From: Nannocystis pusilla
GTDB lineage: Bacteria; Myxococcota_A; Polyangia; Nannocystales; Nannocystaceae
DNA length: 64,000 bases
Assembly (NCBI RefSeq): GCF_020073745.1
Contig: NZ_JAIRAU010000045.1
Coordinates: forward strand, 117,108 to 181,107
Direction: 5' to 3'
The position numbers were made by a program, and so were the translations under genes. Shown one piece after another: positions 1 through 8,136 of this stretch. Every line of letters starts with the position of its first letter. Position 1 is the first letter of the stretch. A model generated the notes under the pieces. It ran no database searches. It was not told the DNA's origin and worked only from the letters and a program-made list of their open reading frames with translations.

Positions 1-2
1 TC

Positions 3-302
3 GGCGGCGACGACCAGCCGGGGCGCCAGGCCGACCGCCTCGACCCCGCGCGCGAGGCGGCGCGGATCCGTGCGTTCTTCGTCCACCCGGGGTGGGCCCG
101 CCGCGGGCTCGGCTCGGCGATCCTCGGCCGCTGCGAGGCCGAGGCCCGCGCGGCCGGCTTCGCCGCGGCGGAGCTGATGGCGACCCTCCCGGGCGTGCGT
201 CTGTACGCGGCGCTCGGCTACGAGGCCGCGGCGGCGCAGGAGGTGCCGCTCGCGGGCGGGCTGACGATCACGTTCGTGCCGATGCGCAAGGCCCTGAGCT
301 GA
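3..302 (+). CDS. GNAT-family N-acetyltransferase (C-terminal part, cut by window edge)
   Basis: Only the last 99 residues are in the window. They read in frame from base 3 to the TGA at 300-302. The segment FFVHPGWARRGLGSAIL is acetyl-CoA-binding motif A of the GNAT fold (the R/Q-x-x-G-x-G/A pattern appears as ARRGLGS), followed by a helix and the LYAALGYE segment typical of the GNAT C-terminus. The substrate cannot be told from this fragment. No in-frame start is visible, so the gene begins upstream of the window. Confidence 0.85.
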   Translation, partial: GGDDQPGRQADRLDPAREAARIRAFFVHPGWARRGLGSAILGRCEAEARAAGFAAAELMATLPGVRLYAALGYEAAAAQEVPLAGGLTITFVPMRKALS

Positions 303-878
303 GCGGGCGCAGGATTGATATTGTGTCCTTCGGGACATGTGGCCGGTCGGGCGGGGAAAATGTTCGTTGGGCCGGCCCGACGGCGAATATGCGGCCTGCG
401 CCGAGCTGGCCGCTCGCTTCAATTGACCGCGCGGGCGAGCGTTCGCCCGGTATGTGCATTGCCGTCGCCCGCTCGCGGCATTCGTGGCGCCGTCGCCCGC
501 CTGCGGGCGGGGGCGGTGATGTGGTGAATCGCCGGGAATCGTGGGAATCGACGGCACGTCGCGGCCTCGACGGCGCCGAATCGGTCGGCGCAGGCCCTGG
601 CCGGCGTCCGGGCCGGGCGGGGGTCGCGGCTCGGGAGCGGCGCGACGGGCTCGGCCTGGCCGGCGGGCGCGAATGTCCATACTGTGATGGTGAGCACAAT
701 CGGGGCCGCGCCGCCGCTGCGGCGGAGAACGGGCGCCGATCGACGGCGGACTGAACATATCGCCGGCATTTCGGCGAGGCGGCGTCCGTTCCGGGTCGCC
801 GTCAGACTCACGACATTCCCCGAGGAGGCCGCCGACGCGAGGCGCGGGCCCCTCGCCGACGACCAAGGAGTGCGAGTG
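303..878. other. Intergenic stretch with one dyad repeat
   Basis: No open frame here has the codon bias of its neighbours. The only structured signal is the perfect dyad at 324-337, about 20 bp past the acetyltransferase stop. A GGAG-type ribosome site sits at the far end (865-870) for the next gene. Confidence 0.5.
324..337. repeat. 14-bp dyad TGTCC-TTCG-GGACA
   Basis: Perfect 5-bp arms around TTCG, a very stable RNA tetraloop. It lies 22 bp after the stop of the acetyltransferase, where it could form a transcript 3' hairpin. Confidence 0.8.
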
Positions 879-1262
879 ATGTTCATCCAATCGAAGCGAC
901 GGTTCTACGCGGGCCTGTTGACGGCGGGGCTGGTGCTCGGCTGCGCGCTCTCGGAAGTCGACGACGACGACGACGCCGTGGCCGTCTGCGCGGTGGACGA
1001 GGACGACACCGACTGCGACGTGTGCATCAAGACGGGCTGCTGCGGCGCCTACTCCTCGTGCCAGAACGACCCGAATTGCATCTGCGTGCTCAACTGCGCC
1101 AACGAGAACCAGCCGCGCGAGGTGTGCGCCACCCGCTGCAACGTCAGCACCACGGAGATCTCCGACGTGCTGACGGTCCTCGCCGGCACCGACCAGACCT
1201 GCACGGTCCAGTGCGACGACGAGTGCGCGGTGTACGGCTTCGTCGACGACGACGGCATCTGA
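879..1262 (+). CDS. Small Cys-rich lipoprotein
   Basis: A 127-residue protein. ATG at 879 was chosen because AAGGAG (865-870) is well placed upstream; an earlier ATG at 684 has no such site. Residues 1-22 form a lipoprotein signal: KRR, a hydrophobic core, and lipobox LVLGC with Cys22. The mature part begins with an Asp-rich stretch and then carries about 13 cysteines, including VCIKTGCCG and a CNVST segment, suggesting a small disulfide-bonded domain outside the cytoplasm. No named family was recognised. It stands alone between an acetyltransferase and an acetyltransferase-like pair. Confidence 0.8.
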   Translation: MFIQSKRRFYAGLLTAGLVLGCALSEVDDDDDAVAVCAVDEDDTDCDVCIKTGCCGAYSSCQNDPNCICVLNCANENQPREVCATRCNVSTTEISDVLTVLAGTDQTCTVQCDDECAVYGFVDDDGI

Positions 1263-1359
1263 CCCAAGAGCTCTGACGCAACAGAGGAGAGGTTCGCGCG
1301 GGGTCGACATGAGGTCGCCCCCGCGCGATGTCTTGCCGATCCTTTTAAGAAAAATAGTA

Positions 1360-1373
1360 TGTCCTGGAGGACA
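1360..1373. repeat. 14-bp dyad TGTCC-TGGA-GGACA
   Basis: Perfect arms in the 224-bp gap between two plus-strand genes, 98 bp after the lipoprotein stop. An AT-rich segment (CCTTTTAAGAAAAATAG) directly precedes it, which is rare in this genome and may be a promoter or terminator-associated feature. Confidence 0.75.
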
Positions 1374-1486
1374 TGTCTGCGAAGGCGCTCGCGGCGGCGA
1401 CCGGGCCTCGTGGGGCGGGCGTGGCGCGAATTCGCGCAGAACTCGTGAGGCCGAGCGCGGCCGGGTGGTGGTAGAAGGCGGACGGC

Positions 1487-2539
1487 ATGTTGATGTCGGC
1501 GCACGAGTACGTCGCCTGGATGGCCCGGCTCGGGCGGTTCTCCGAGTCGGCGGCGGCGCCGGAGCACGACCCGCGGGTGTGCGCGAGCTACTTGCAACTG
1601 CACGCGCGCTGGCTCGCCGCGCCGCTCGACGGGCCGATCGTGGCGGGGCAGGACGGCGTCGGGCTCTACCGCGACCCGCTGGCGCCGGGGGCGTTCGGGT
1701 GGGCGCTCGTCGGCGCGCTGTCGCATCCGGTGGTGCCGCTGTCGGCCGCGGAGATCGTGGCGAGGGCGCCGGCGATCGCGGCGACGCTGGCGGACGAGTG
1801 CGGCGAGGCGATCGTCATGACCGACACCTTCGAGGCGGCGGAGGCGCTGGCTCCGGGTGCGCCGGGCGGGGAGCGATTCGCCTGGCTGGCGAGCCCGCGC
1901 GCCCGCTTCGGCGACGAATTCGCCGGCTACCTGGCGTCGCTCACCGCCGATCGCCGCCGCGCCGCGCGCGAGCTGCTGGCGCGCTTCGACGAGGGCGAGG
2001 GCTTTCGCTTCGCGCTGTCCCCGGATCCGCCGAGCGAGGCCGAGCTGACGTGGATCGCCGAACAGCTGACGCGACAATGGGGGGAGGACGCCGCATACGC
2101 GCTGGCGCAGCACCTGTGGCCGGTGGCGGTCGCCGGGGTGCGGCCGGGCCAGGCGCTGTTCATGCGGGTGTTCGTCGGCGACCGGCTGGCGTACTTCAAC
2201 GGGTACCTGGTGCGCGGGCCGGTGATCACGTCGCAGTCGACGAGCCGCGACCTCGAGGTGCACCGCGACGGGCTCGGGGTCGTCATCGACCTCAAGGCGA
2301 TCGCGCGGCTGGTCGACGCGTTCCCGGCGATCCGCTGCCTCGACCCGACGTGCCGCACCGGGCTCGACGACCCACCGTCGATCGGCGTGGCCAAGCGCAA
2401 GGTCGTCAACGAGGACGCGTACAAGCCGGTGCTGATCGTCGGCGCGCCGGCGCAGGAGTTCGCGGCCGGGCTGCCGCGATTCGACGCGAGGCTCGGGTGG
2501 GTGCCGGGGACGACGGCGATCGTCGGGAGGCGATTGTGA
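1487..2539 (+). CDS. Acetyltransferase-like protein, function unknown
   Basis: A 350-residue cytoplasmic protein with no signal peptide. It is translationally coupled to the following GNAT gene: its TGA overlaps the GTG of the next gene by GTGA. The C-terminal half (about 190-340) resembles the second half of duplicated GNAT or FemAB-like proteins: a long helix-rich segment, then strands FMRVFVGDRLAYFNGYLV and LGVVIDLKAIARL. I see no clear acetyl-CoA P-loop, so catalytic activity is uncertain. Two ATGs (1487 and 1493) are possible starts. Pairing with the adjacent GNAT protein suggests both act on the same substrate. Confidence 0.65.
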   Translation: MLMSAHEYVAWMARLGRFSESAAAPEHDPRVCASYLQLHARWLAAPLDGPIVAGQDGVGLYRDPLAPGAFGWALVGALSHPVVPLSAAEIVARAPAIAATLADECGEAIVMTDTFEAAEALAPGAPGGERFAWLASPRARFGDEFAGYLASLTADRRRAARELLARFDEGEGFRFALSPDPPSEAELTWIAEQLTRQWGEDAAYALAQHLWPVAVAGVRPGQALFMRVFVGDRLAYFNGYLVRGPVITSQSTSRDLEVHRDGLGVVIDLKAIARLVDAFPAIRCLDPTCRTGLDDPPSIGVAKRKVVNEDAYKPVLIVGAPAQEFAAGLPRFDARLGWVPGTTAIVGRRL

Positions 2540-3084
2540 GGCCCTCGAAGCGGCCGCCGCGATTGACGGCGGCGATCGTGCGCCGGCTGGCGGCCGAGCT
2601 GGAGGGCCGGCGCGCGGGCGCGGGGCTGCGGGCGTTCGTGATGACGGCGGCGGACATCCCGGAGGTCGCGGCGATGAGCGCGGCGGCGTTCGGCGAGGAG
2701 GCGCTGACGCCGGCGAAGCTGCGGTTCTACCTCGAGCGGGCGCACGCGCTGGCGATCGGGCTGCGGCGCGGGGGGACGATCGTCAGCTACACGCTGGTCG
2801 AGCTCAATCGCGGGCAGCGGCGGGTGTACGTGGTCGAGACGTGCACGCGGGCCGGCGAGCAGGGCCGCGGCCACGCGTCGTGGCTGCGCGCGCGCATGGC
2901 CGCGATCGCGTACCGGCTCGGCTATCGCACGCAGACGACCCACGTGCGCCTGTCGAACACGGCGGCGCAGGAGCTCAATCGGCGCGCGGGGATGGTGCTG
3001 GTGCGGGAGATCGCCGATTATTACGATGATGGCGAGACCGGGCTGTACCTGGCGCGACCGCTGACGGCGGCCGACGACGCTTGA
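2536..3084 (+). CDS. GNAT-family N-acetyltransferase
   Basis: Starts at GTG 2536, overlapping the previous stop by 4 bp, giving 182 residues. The first ~30 residues are basic. From about residue 35 the GNAT fold follows: FVMTAADIPEVAAMSAAAF (alpha1), then VVETCTRAGEQGRGHASWL, where EQGRGHA is the acetyl-CoA loop (Q-x-x-G-x-A), and a C-terminal TTHVRLSNTAAQELNRRAGM segment that matches the NxxA-xxxYxxxGF region. The substrate is unknown. It is very probably co-translated with the upstream gene. Confidence 0.8.
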   Translation: MRPSKRPPRLTAAIVRRLAAELEGRRAGAGLRAFVMTAADIPEVAAMSAAAFGEEALTPAKLRFYLERAHALAIGLRRGGTIVSYTLVELNRGQRRVYVVETCTRAGEQGRGHASWLRARMAAIAYRLGYRTQTTHVRLSNTAAQELNRRAGMVLVREIADYYDDGETGLYLARPLTAADDA

Positions 3085-3085
3085 A

Positions 3086-3127
3086 TGGTACATGGGACAT
3101 GTCCTCTCGGGCATGTCCCCGGAGCGT
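3086..3127. repeat. Three 14-bp dyad units between convergent genes
   Basis: Units TGGTA-CATG-GGACA, TGTCC-TCTC-GGGCA and TGTCC-CCGG-AGCGT follow one another without spacing and fill the whole 42-bp gap between two genes that converge here. The GGACATGTCC palindrome at 3095-3104 is the unit junction. The position suggests a bidirectional terminator role. Confidence 0.75.
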
Positions 3128-4308
3128 CAGATGCCCTTGCGGCGGCCGCGGCCGAAGTGCCAGGCGGCGTTGAGGCCGATCTCGGTGGCGAAGCCGAGGC
3201 CGCCGCCGACGCCGATCATGCCGGCCTCGGCGTGGCCGCCGAGGCTCCACCGCTCGTTGAGCTTGCCGAGCACGGTGACGCCGCCGAGCAGCCAGCCGGC
3301 GAGGACGGTGCCGCGGAAGTGCGTGGTCGCGCCGAGGTCGTCGATGGCCTGGCCGCGCGTGAAGGCGGCGCCGAGGCCGAGGCGCAGCGAGAACAGGCCG
3401 ACCACGCGGTCGCTGCCGCCGCCGACCAGCAGGTCGCCCTCGGGGCCGAGCATGTGGATGCCGATGTCGTGGCCGCCGAGGCCGCCCTCGTGGGCGCGGA
3501 CGCTGCGGTAATGGAGGCGCGGGCCGCCGCCGATGTAGCCGCGGCCGCGGGCGCCGAAGCGCTGCGAGGCGTGGACGCCGACGCCGAAGTGGCCGCCGTG
3601 GTAGTCGAAGCCGCGGTACAGCATCGAGTAGCCGCCGAACAGGCGCAGGGCCCAGTCGGGGCGGCGCTTCTCGGGGCTGGCCTTCGGGGCAGGTTCGGCC
3701 GGGGTCCGGTCGGCCACGGCGGCGCCCTCGGCGGGCAGGCTGTCGGCGCCCTCGGTGACGATGAAGCCGGCGCGGCGGTTGGCGGTCCAGATCTCCTTGC
3801 ACTCGGCGAGCTTGGCGTCGGCGACCGTCTCCTCCGAGCGGTTGCGGCAGTAGCTGGGCTCGACGCGCTCGGGCTGGCTCTCGCCGTAGCCGCGAGCTTC
3901 GAGCCGGTCGCCGGCGACCCCGCGGCGGACGATGGCGCTCTTGATCGACTGGGCGCGCTTCTCGGACAGCTCCTGGTTCGACTTGGTGCTGCCGCGGCTG
4001 TCGGTGTGGCCGTCGATGCGGATCTTCAGGGCGGGGTACTGCTTGAGCACGTCGGCGTAGCGGTCGAGGATGTCGTCGGTGTCCTTGCCGACGAGGGCCG
4101 CCGAGTTGGTCTCGAACTCGATCTCGCCGTTCTCGTAGTCGAGCTTGTCGCCGCGGCGGACGATCTTCACCGCCGAGGCCCGGGTCTGGATGGCGGTGCG
4201 CGCCTCGACGTCCGCGGGCGAGGCGGACACGTTGATCGAGGCCCTGGCCGAGCAGCCGGCGACACCCGCGATTGCGAGGACGACGAGGGGACGGACGTGA
4301 CTGCGCAT
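3127..4308 (-). CDS. OmpA-family outer-membrane lipoprotein
   Basis: The start at 4308 (MRSHVRPLVVLAIAGVAGC) gives a good lipobox AGVAGC; a start six codons upstream is less likely. Residues about 60-180 form an OmpA/Pal-type peptidoglycan-binding domain: IEFETNSAAL, IRIDGHTDSRGS, NQELSEKRAQSIKSAI, LEARGYGESQP. A Cys pair follows (YCRNRSEE...AECKE). The C-terminal ~180 residues are glycine- and aromatic-rich and end GLNAAWHFGRGRRKGI, fitting an outer-membrane beta-barrel-like part. Length exceeds a simple Pal protein. Likely role: linking outer membrane to cell wall. It is last in the minus-strand run descending from 7.8 kb. Confidence 0.85.
   Translation of the reverse strand: MRSHVRPLVVLAIAGVAGCSARASINVSASPADVEARTAIQTRASAVKIVRRGDKLDYENGEIEFETNSAALVGKDTDDILDRYADVLKQYPALKIRIDGHTDSRGSTKSNQELSEKRAQSIKSAIVRRGVAGDRLEARGYGESQPERVEPSYCRNRSEETVADAKLAECKEIWTANRRAGFIVTEGADSLPAEGAAVADRTPAEPAPKASPEKRRPDWALRLFGGYSMLYRGFDYHGGHFGVGVHASQRFGARGRGYIGGGPRLHYRSVRAHEGGLGGHDIGIHMLGPEGDLLVGGGSDRVVGLFSLRLGLGAAFTRGQAIDDLGATTHFRGTVLAGWLLGGVTVLGKLNERWSLGGHAEAGMIGVGGGLGFATEIGLNAAWHFGRGRRKGI
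3678..3691. repeat. Degenerate dyad TGGCC-TTCG-GGGCA
   Basis: Two arm mismatches. It lies within the OmpA-lipoprotein gene, in the Pro/Lys linker between the OmpA domain and the C-terminal domain. Confidence 0.45.
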
Positions 4309-4350
4309 GCGCGGAAAATACACCACGGCCGCGGCCGCGGAGCGACGAAA

Positions 4351-5427
4351 TCAAGGACCGGTGAGGCGCTGGCGACCGAGGCGGGTCAGGCCGCACACGA
4401 ACAGCTCCATGCGATTGCTGGGCAGCTGCGTGGCCTTGACCTCGTCCATGCCCATGGCGGAGATCGACGCGAGCAGGCGCGGGACGTGGCGAACGGCGCG
4501 CCAGTCGTCGAGCTTGAGGGTGAGGAGGACGCCGTGCAGCGCGTGGCGAGGCCGGGCGGCGAGCCGCCGCGCGGTGATGAGGGCGACCTGCGGGGCGAGG
4601 TTCACGTCCATCAGCACCCAGTGCAGCGCGGGCGGCAGGTCGGCGCGCTGGACCAGGCTCATCGGACGGTGCAGGTGAATGAAGCGATTGCCGGCCGCGC
4701 CGCGGTAGTCGAGCACGACCGGGTCCATCAGCGCGGGGTCGATGCCGTAGACGGTGACGCCGCGGCGCAGCAAGGCGTAGCTGGCACCCCCGGGGGCGCT
4801 GCCGATCTCCACCGCGACGTCGCCGGGGCGCACCGGGGCGCCCGACCAGATCAGCGCCTCCTCGAGCTTGCGATAGGCCCGCGACGGCGCCTCGGGCGGC
4901 ATGTCGACGGCGATCCGTCCGCCGGGGAACGGCGAGTGGCCGGGGCCGTGGACGTGATGGCCGACCCACCACGGCTCGCCCTCGGCGACGATGACGTCGA
5001 GGACCCGGTCGCCGACCTCGGCGACCTCGCCGGGCAACAGCGGGTGCTGTCCTTCGGGCCATGTCGCGACGATGGCCTCGCGCGCGGCCGCGGCCCGCGG
5101 GCCGTAGCGGAACCCCGGCGGCTCCTCGCCCGGGCGGGTCACGTCGCGCTCCCACACGTGCAGGCGCACGGGCTGGCCTTGAGGACATGTCCCGGAGAGC
5201 ATTGTGTGGACCTGCGGCGGGCCCTCGGCGGGGCCGAGGGAGGCGCCGAAGGCGCGGACGAACACGGCCGGCAGCGGGTCGTCGGGGGCGACCGGCGACG
5301 GCGACTTGAAGGTGACGAGGCCGGGCCGGCTGTAGGCGAAGCGCAGTTCAGGCCGCAGGACGGCGAGCTCGGCCTTGATCGCCGGCTCGGCGCCGAGCTG
5401 GCACACGCAGAAGAGGAAGTGGGTCAC
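4351..5427 (-). CDS. rlmM: RlmM-like 23S rRNA 2'-O-methyltransferase
   Basis: A 358-residue protein of the FtsJ/RlmM type. SRAYRKLEEAL (about 190) is the K-containing motif of RlmM (SRAxxKLEEA). It is followed by the SAM site AVEIGSAPGGASYALL and VYGIDPA, then LLMDVN-type Asp (VLMDVN), Lys in TLKLDD, and Glu in RMELFVCG, completing the K-D-K-E tetrad of rRNA 2'-O-methyltransferases. The N-terminus is THUMP-like, as in RlmM. Expected reaction: SAM-dependent ribose methylation of 23S rRNA. Two dyad repeats fall in the N-terminal half. Gap to the upstream lipoprotein gene is 10 bp. The family is clear; the exact target nucleotide is inferred. Confidence 0.8.
   Translation of the reverse strand: MTHFLFCVCQLGAEPAIKAELAVLRPELRFAYSRPGLVTFKSPSPVAPDDPLPAVFVRAFGASLGPAEGPPQVHTMLSGTCPQGQPVRLHVWERDVTRPGEEPPGFRYGPRAAAAREAIVATWPEGQHPLLPGEVAEVGDRVLDVIVAEGEPWWVGHHVHGPGHSPFPGGRIAVDMPPEAPSRAYRKLEEALIWSGAPVRPGDVAVEIGSAPGGASYALLRRGVTVYGIDPALMDPVVLDYRGAAGNRFIHLHRPMSLVQRADLPPALHWVLMDVNLAPQVALITARRLAARPRHALHGVLLTLKLDDWRAVRHVPRLLASISAMGMDEVKATQLPSNRMELFVCGLTRLGRQRLTGP
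5048..5061. repeat. 14-bp dyad TGTCC-TTCG-GGCCA
   Basis: One arm mismatch. Inside the rlmM-like gene, encoding part of ATWPEGQ on the minus strand. Confidence 0.65.
5174..5201. repeat. Two dyad units in tandem inside the rlmM-like gene
   Basis: TGGCC-TTGA-GGACA is followed directly by TGTCC-CGGA-GAGCA, with the palindrome GGACATGTCC at the joint. The minus strand reads through it as MLSGTCPQGQ. Confidence 0.75.
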
Positions 5428-5437
5428 GCCGGCGCTG

Positions 5438-6376
5438 CTACCTGACGAACACGGAGACGGCGCGGACGCCCCACGACTCTTCCTCGATCGCCTCGTCGAG
5501 GTTGCTGGTGAAGCTCAGGGCGACGGCGTCGCCGTCGTGCGCGGCCGGGTCGGTGGCGATCGCCACGACGCCGTCGTTGAAGTCGGCGTCGCCGCAGACG
5601 TCGGCCTGCTGGTTGCAGCTGAACGCGGCCTCCGAGTCGCAGAGCTGGCTGAAGATGTCGACGTCGTCGAGCTTGATGATGATCTTCTCGTCGGTGAAGG
5701 CGTCCCACGAGTCGATGACGACGGCCTCGGCGACCACGCGCAGCTCGGTGTGCGGGACGGCGGCGGCGGTGGTGTCGAGCGTGAGCACGTCGCCCATGCC
5801 GTAGGGGCCGTACATCTCGCCGAGGTCGCCGCAGGCGCCCTCCTTGACCGGGTCCCAGGCGCCCTCCACGGCCGGCGAGAAGACCTCGGTCCAGCCGGGG
5901 CTCTCGGGGCTCATGTCGCAGTTGAACTCGAGGCCGGTGCCGTCGCCGTCGGGGTCGAGCGGGTAGGTGCCGCTCGCCAGCTCGGGCAGCTCCTCGTGCA
6001 GCGCCAGGCAGCTGGCGAGCAGCGGGAAGCAGACCTCGGCCTCGCACTTGCTCGACTTGCAGTCGTCGTCGCCGCCGCACGCGGCCCCGCCGTCGCACCC
6101 GCCGCAGCTGCCGCCGCAGTCGACGTCGCTCTCGTCGCCGTTCAGCTGGCCGTCGCCGCAGCCCGCGGGCGGCTCGCCGGTGTCGGTGTCGGTGTCGGTG
6201 ACGGGGTCGGAGGTCATCACCGACTCGGTGGTGGTCGGTTCGCTGGTGGCGGGCGGGTCGCCGCTGGACGAGCCGGTGTCGGTCGTGTCGTCCGTGCCGG
6301 TCGAGCCCTGCATGGCAGGGCCCGGGCAGGCGGGGAGGAGCAGGGCGGTGACGAAGAGACAGGTCTTGGGGGACAT
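5438..6376 (-). CDS. Lipoprotein with fibrinogen-like domain
   Basis: A 312-residue secreted protein. MSPKTCLFVTALLLPACPG supplies a signal peptide with a lipobox-like LPAC at residue 17. A Thr/Ser/Asp linker follows (about 20-70), then a Cys-rich stretch with CGDGQLNGDESDVDCGG (about 73-110). From about 120 the pattern SCLALHEELPELASGTYPL then NCDM matches the start of fibrinogen-related (FIBC) domains, which often bind sugars. It sits 6 bp after glpX and 10 bp before rlmM, so it is probably co-transcribed with housekeeping genes. A dyad pair overlaps its start codon and first codons. Confidence 0.8.
   Translation of the reverse strand: MSPKTCLFVTALLLPACPGPAMQGSTGTDDTTDTGSSSGDPPATSEPTTTESVMTSDPVTDTDTDTGEPPAGCGDGQLNGDESDVDCGGSCGGCDGGAACGGDDDCKSSKCEAEVCFPLLASCLALHEELPELASGTYPLDPDGDGTGLEFNCDMSPESPGWTEVFSPAVEGAWDPVKEGACGDLGEMYGPYGMGDVLTLDTTAAAVPHTELRVVAEAVVIDSWDAFTDEKIIIKLDDVDIFSQLCDSEAAFSCNQQADVCGDADFNDGVVAIATDPAAHDGDAVALSFTSNLDEAIEEESWGVRAVSVFVR
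6348..6375. repeat. Dyad pair over the start of the fibrinogen-like lipoprotein gene
   Basis: GTGAC-GAAG-AGACA is followed by GGTCT-TGGG-GGACA. The second unit includes two bases of the minus-strand ATG (6374-6376), so the repeat encodes the first residues of the signal peptide. Confidence 0.55.
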
Positions 6377-6382
6377 CTGTGC

Positions 6383-7345
6383 TTAGTGCTCGCTCAAGAA
6401 GCGGGTGGCGTCGACCGAGGTGTCGACCCACCGTATTGTGCCAGTCTTGCTGCGGATGGCCAGACTCTGGAGGTGCATGCGATCGCCGATCCGCCGCACA
6501 CCTTTCAGCAGGGGGCCCCCCGTGACGCCCGTGGCGACGAAGATGACGTCGCCGCGGACCAAATCGTCGACGCCGAACACTCGATCGGGGTCTTTGTGCC
6601 CCATGGCGATGGCCCGCCGGCGCTCCTCGTCGGAGCGGAACACCAGCTTGCCGACGAACTCGCCGCCCATGCAGTGGATCGCCGCGGCCCCCAGCACGCC
6701 CTCGGGGGCGCCGCCGATGCCGTACACCATGTCGATGCCGCTCTTGGGGATGCACGTGGCGACCACCGGCGCGACGTCGCCGTCGGTGATCAGGTGAATG
6801 CGTGCGCCGGCCTCACGCAGCTCGGTGACGAGGTTCTCGTGGCGCGGACGATCGAGGACGACGACCGTCAATTCGTCGGGCCGGCGCCCCTTGGCCGCGG
6901 CGAGCGTGTAGAGGTTGTCGCGCGGCGACTTCGACAGCGAGATCTTGCCGCGACCCTCGGGGCCGCAGGCGATCTTCATCATGTAACAGTCGGGGGCGTT
7001 GAGCAGGAGGCCGCGGTCGGTGACGGCGAGCACGGTGATCGCGCCGGGCAGACCGTTGGCGCACAGGTTGGTGCCCTCGAGCGGGTCGACGGCGATGTCG
7101 ACCTCGGGCAGCGTCGGGTCGGAAGGGCCGACTTTCTCGCCGATGTAGAGCATCGGCGCCTCGTCGCGCTCGCCCTCGCCGATGACGATGGTGCCGCGCG
7201 CCGCGACGCGCTCGAACGCGTCGCGCATGGCCTTGACGGCGGCCGCGTCGGCGCCGTTGCGGTCGCCGCGACCGATCATGGTCGAGGCCGCGATCGCGGC
7301 GGCTTCGGTGACGCGGGTGTACTCGAGGACGAGGGTGCGGTCCAT
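6383..7345 (-). CDS. glpX: Class II fructose-1,6-bisphosphatase
   Basis: A 320-residue protein starting MDRTLVLEYTRVTEAAAIAA; the start at 7345 is typical for GlpX. An extended frame upstream overlaps the thioesterase and is not needed. Family motifs: GRGDRNGAD, TIVIGEGERDEAPMLYIGE (metal site), VDPLEGTNLCA (catalytic DPLEGT), and GIGGAPEGVL. Reaction: Mg/Mn-dependent hydrolysis of fructose 1,6-bisphosphate in gluconeogenesis. The preceding thioesterase stop lies one base upstream, indicating a common transcript. Confidence 0.95.
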   Translation of the reverse strand: MDRTLVLEYTRVTEAAAIAASTMIGRGDRNGADAAAVKAMRDAFERVAARGTIVIGEGERDEAPMLYIGEKVGPSDPTLPEVDIAVDPLEGTNLCANGLPGAITVLAVTDRGLLLNAPDCYMMKIACGPEGRGKISLSKSPRDNLYTLAAAKGRRPDELTVVVLDRPRHENLVTELREAGARIHLITDGDVAPVVATCIPKSGIDMVYGIGGAPEGVLGAAAIHCMGGEFVGKLVFRSDEERRRAIAMGHKDPDRVFGVDDLVRGDVIFVATGVTGGPLLKGVRRIGDRMHLQSLAIRSKTGTIRWVDTSVDATRFLSEH

Positions 7346-7346
7346 G

Positions 7347-7835
7347 TCAGTCGGCTCCTTCTGGCTTCGGGGCCAGGTCGGCGAGGGCGGCCCGCAACGG
7401 GCCAGGAAACCGCGCCGGACGGCCATCGGCGCGGGCGATACAACAGTGGCAAGTCTCGGCGAAGGCGATGGTGAGCGGCTCGGCCAACCCCTTGCGATCG
7501 CCCGGCTCGACGCGCACGTGGTAGCCGAGGATCAACCGCGCGTAGCCGATCTCGACCACGCCGACCATCACCGACAAGATGTCGTCGTAACGCGCCGGCG
7601 AGAGGTAGCTGATCTGCAGGTCGGTCAACGGCAAGGCAAACCCCGCCGCCTCGACGTCGGCGTACGTCTGACCGGCGTCGCGCATGAACTCGACCCGCGC
7701 CGCCTCGAGATACCGCGCGTAGGTGCCGTGGTACACGACGCCCATCTGGTCGGTGTCGGCGTAGATGACCCGCAACTTGACGCCGAGCCGCAACTCTCGG
7801 GCAGGCGATCGGGTGAGCCTCGGTGTGCGCGCCAT
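7347..7835 (-). CDS. YbgC/4-hydroxybenzoyl-CoA-type acyl-CoA thioesterase
   Basis: A 162-residue hot-dog-fold protein starting MARTPRLTRS at 7835. The motif IYADTDQMGVVYHGTYARYLEAAR carries the catalytic Asp (TDQMGVVYH) of the YbgC family. The frame remains open upstream but loses similarity there. Likely hydrolyses short- or medium-chain acyl-CoA. It is first in the minus-strand run that continues to glpX and beyond. Confidence 0.9.
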   Translation of the reverse strand: MARTPRLTRSPARELRLGVKLRVIYADTDQMGVVYHGTYARYLEAARVEFMRDAGQTYADVEAAGFALPLTDLQISYLSPARYDDILSVMVGVVEIGYARLILGYHVRVEPGDRKGLAEPLTIAFAETCHCCIARADGRPARFPGPLRAALADLAPKPEGAD

Positions 7836-8136
7836 GACGAGCGGCCGCGAGGGTAAACCGCCCCGCACACGAGCGGGGCCGCGCGGGGTGTGAGCGGTGT
7901 CGCGTTCCGGCCAGGCGGAATACCCGCCAAAGGGGTTGCGGCGGGCGAGCGGCGGTTTTTTTGCGCGACCACGCGGGGCTCGTCGCGCTCGCGGCGGGGC
8001 AGTGACCCCGGCAGAGGTGCCGAGCGGCCTCGGCCTCGTCACGGCTCCGCGGCGGGCCGGGGCGTGACGCCGTCGTTGCGTCGGCTCGCCAGGCGAACGA
8101 CCGGGGAGGGGCCCGGATGCGGATGCGGCCTGCCGC
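7836..8136. other. Intergenic stretch, promoter region of the thioesterase-glpX run
   Basis: No credible gene. It contains a G/C hairpin-like sequence next to a run of seven T (about 7956-7962, plus strand), with no plus-strand gene ending there. Read on the minus strand, the A-run lies about 120 bp upstream of the thioesterase start. No promoter could be fixed with confidence. Confidence 0.35.

Noticed and set aside
3085..7474. Long plus-strand frames opposite the ompA-glpX run
   Set aside because: They mirror the minus-strand genes' GC3 bias, are Val/Ala/Gly/Asp-rich without motifs, and the minus-strand frames carry recognised families.
7924..7962. Hairpin plus T-run as a rho-independent terminator
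   Set aside because: It points along the plus strand, where no gene ends nearby.
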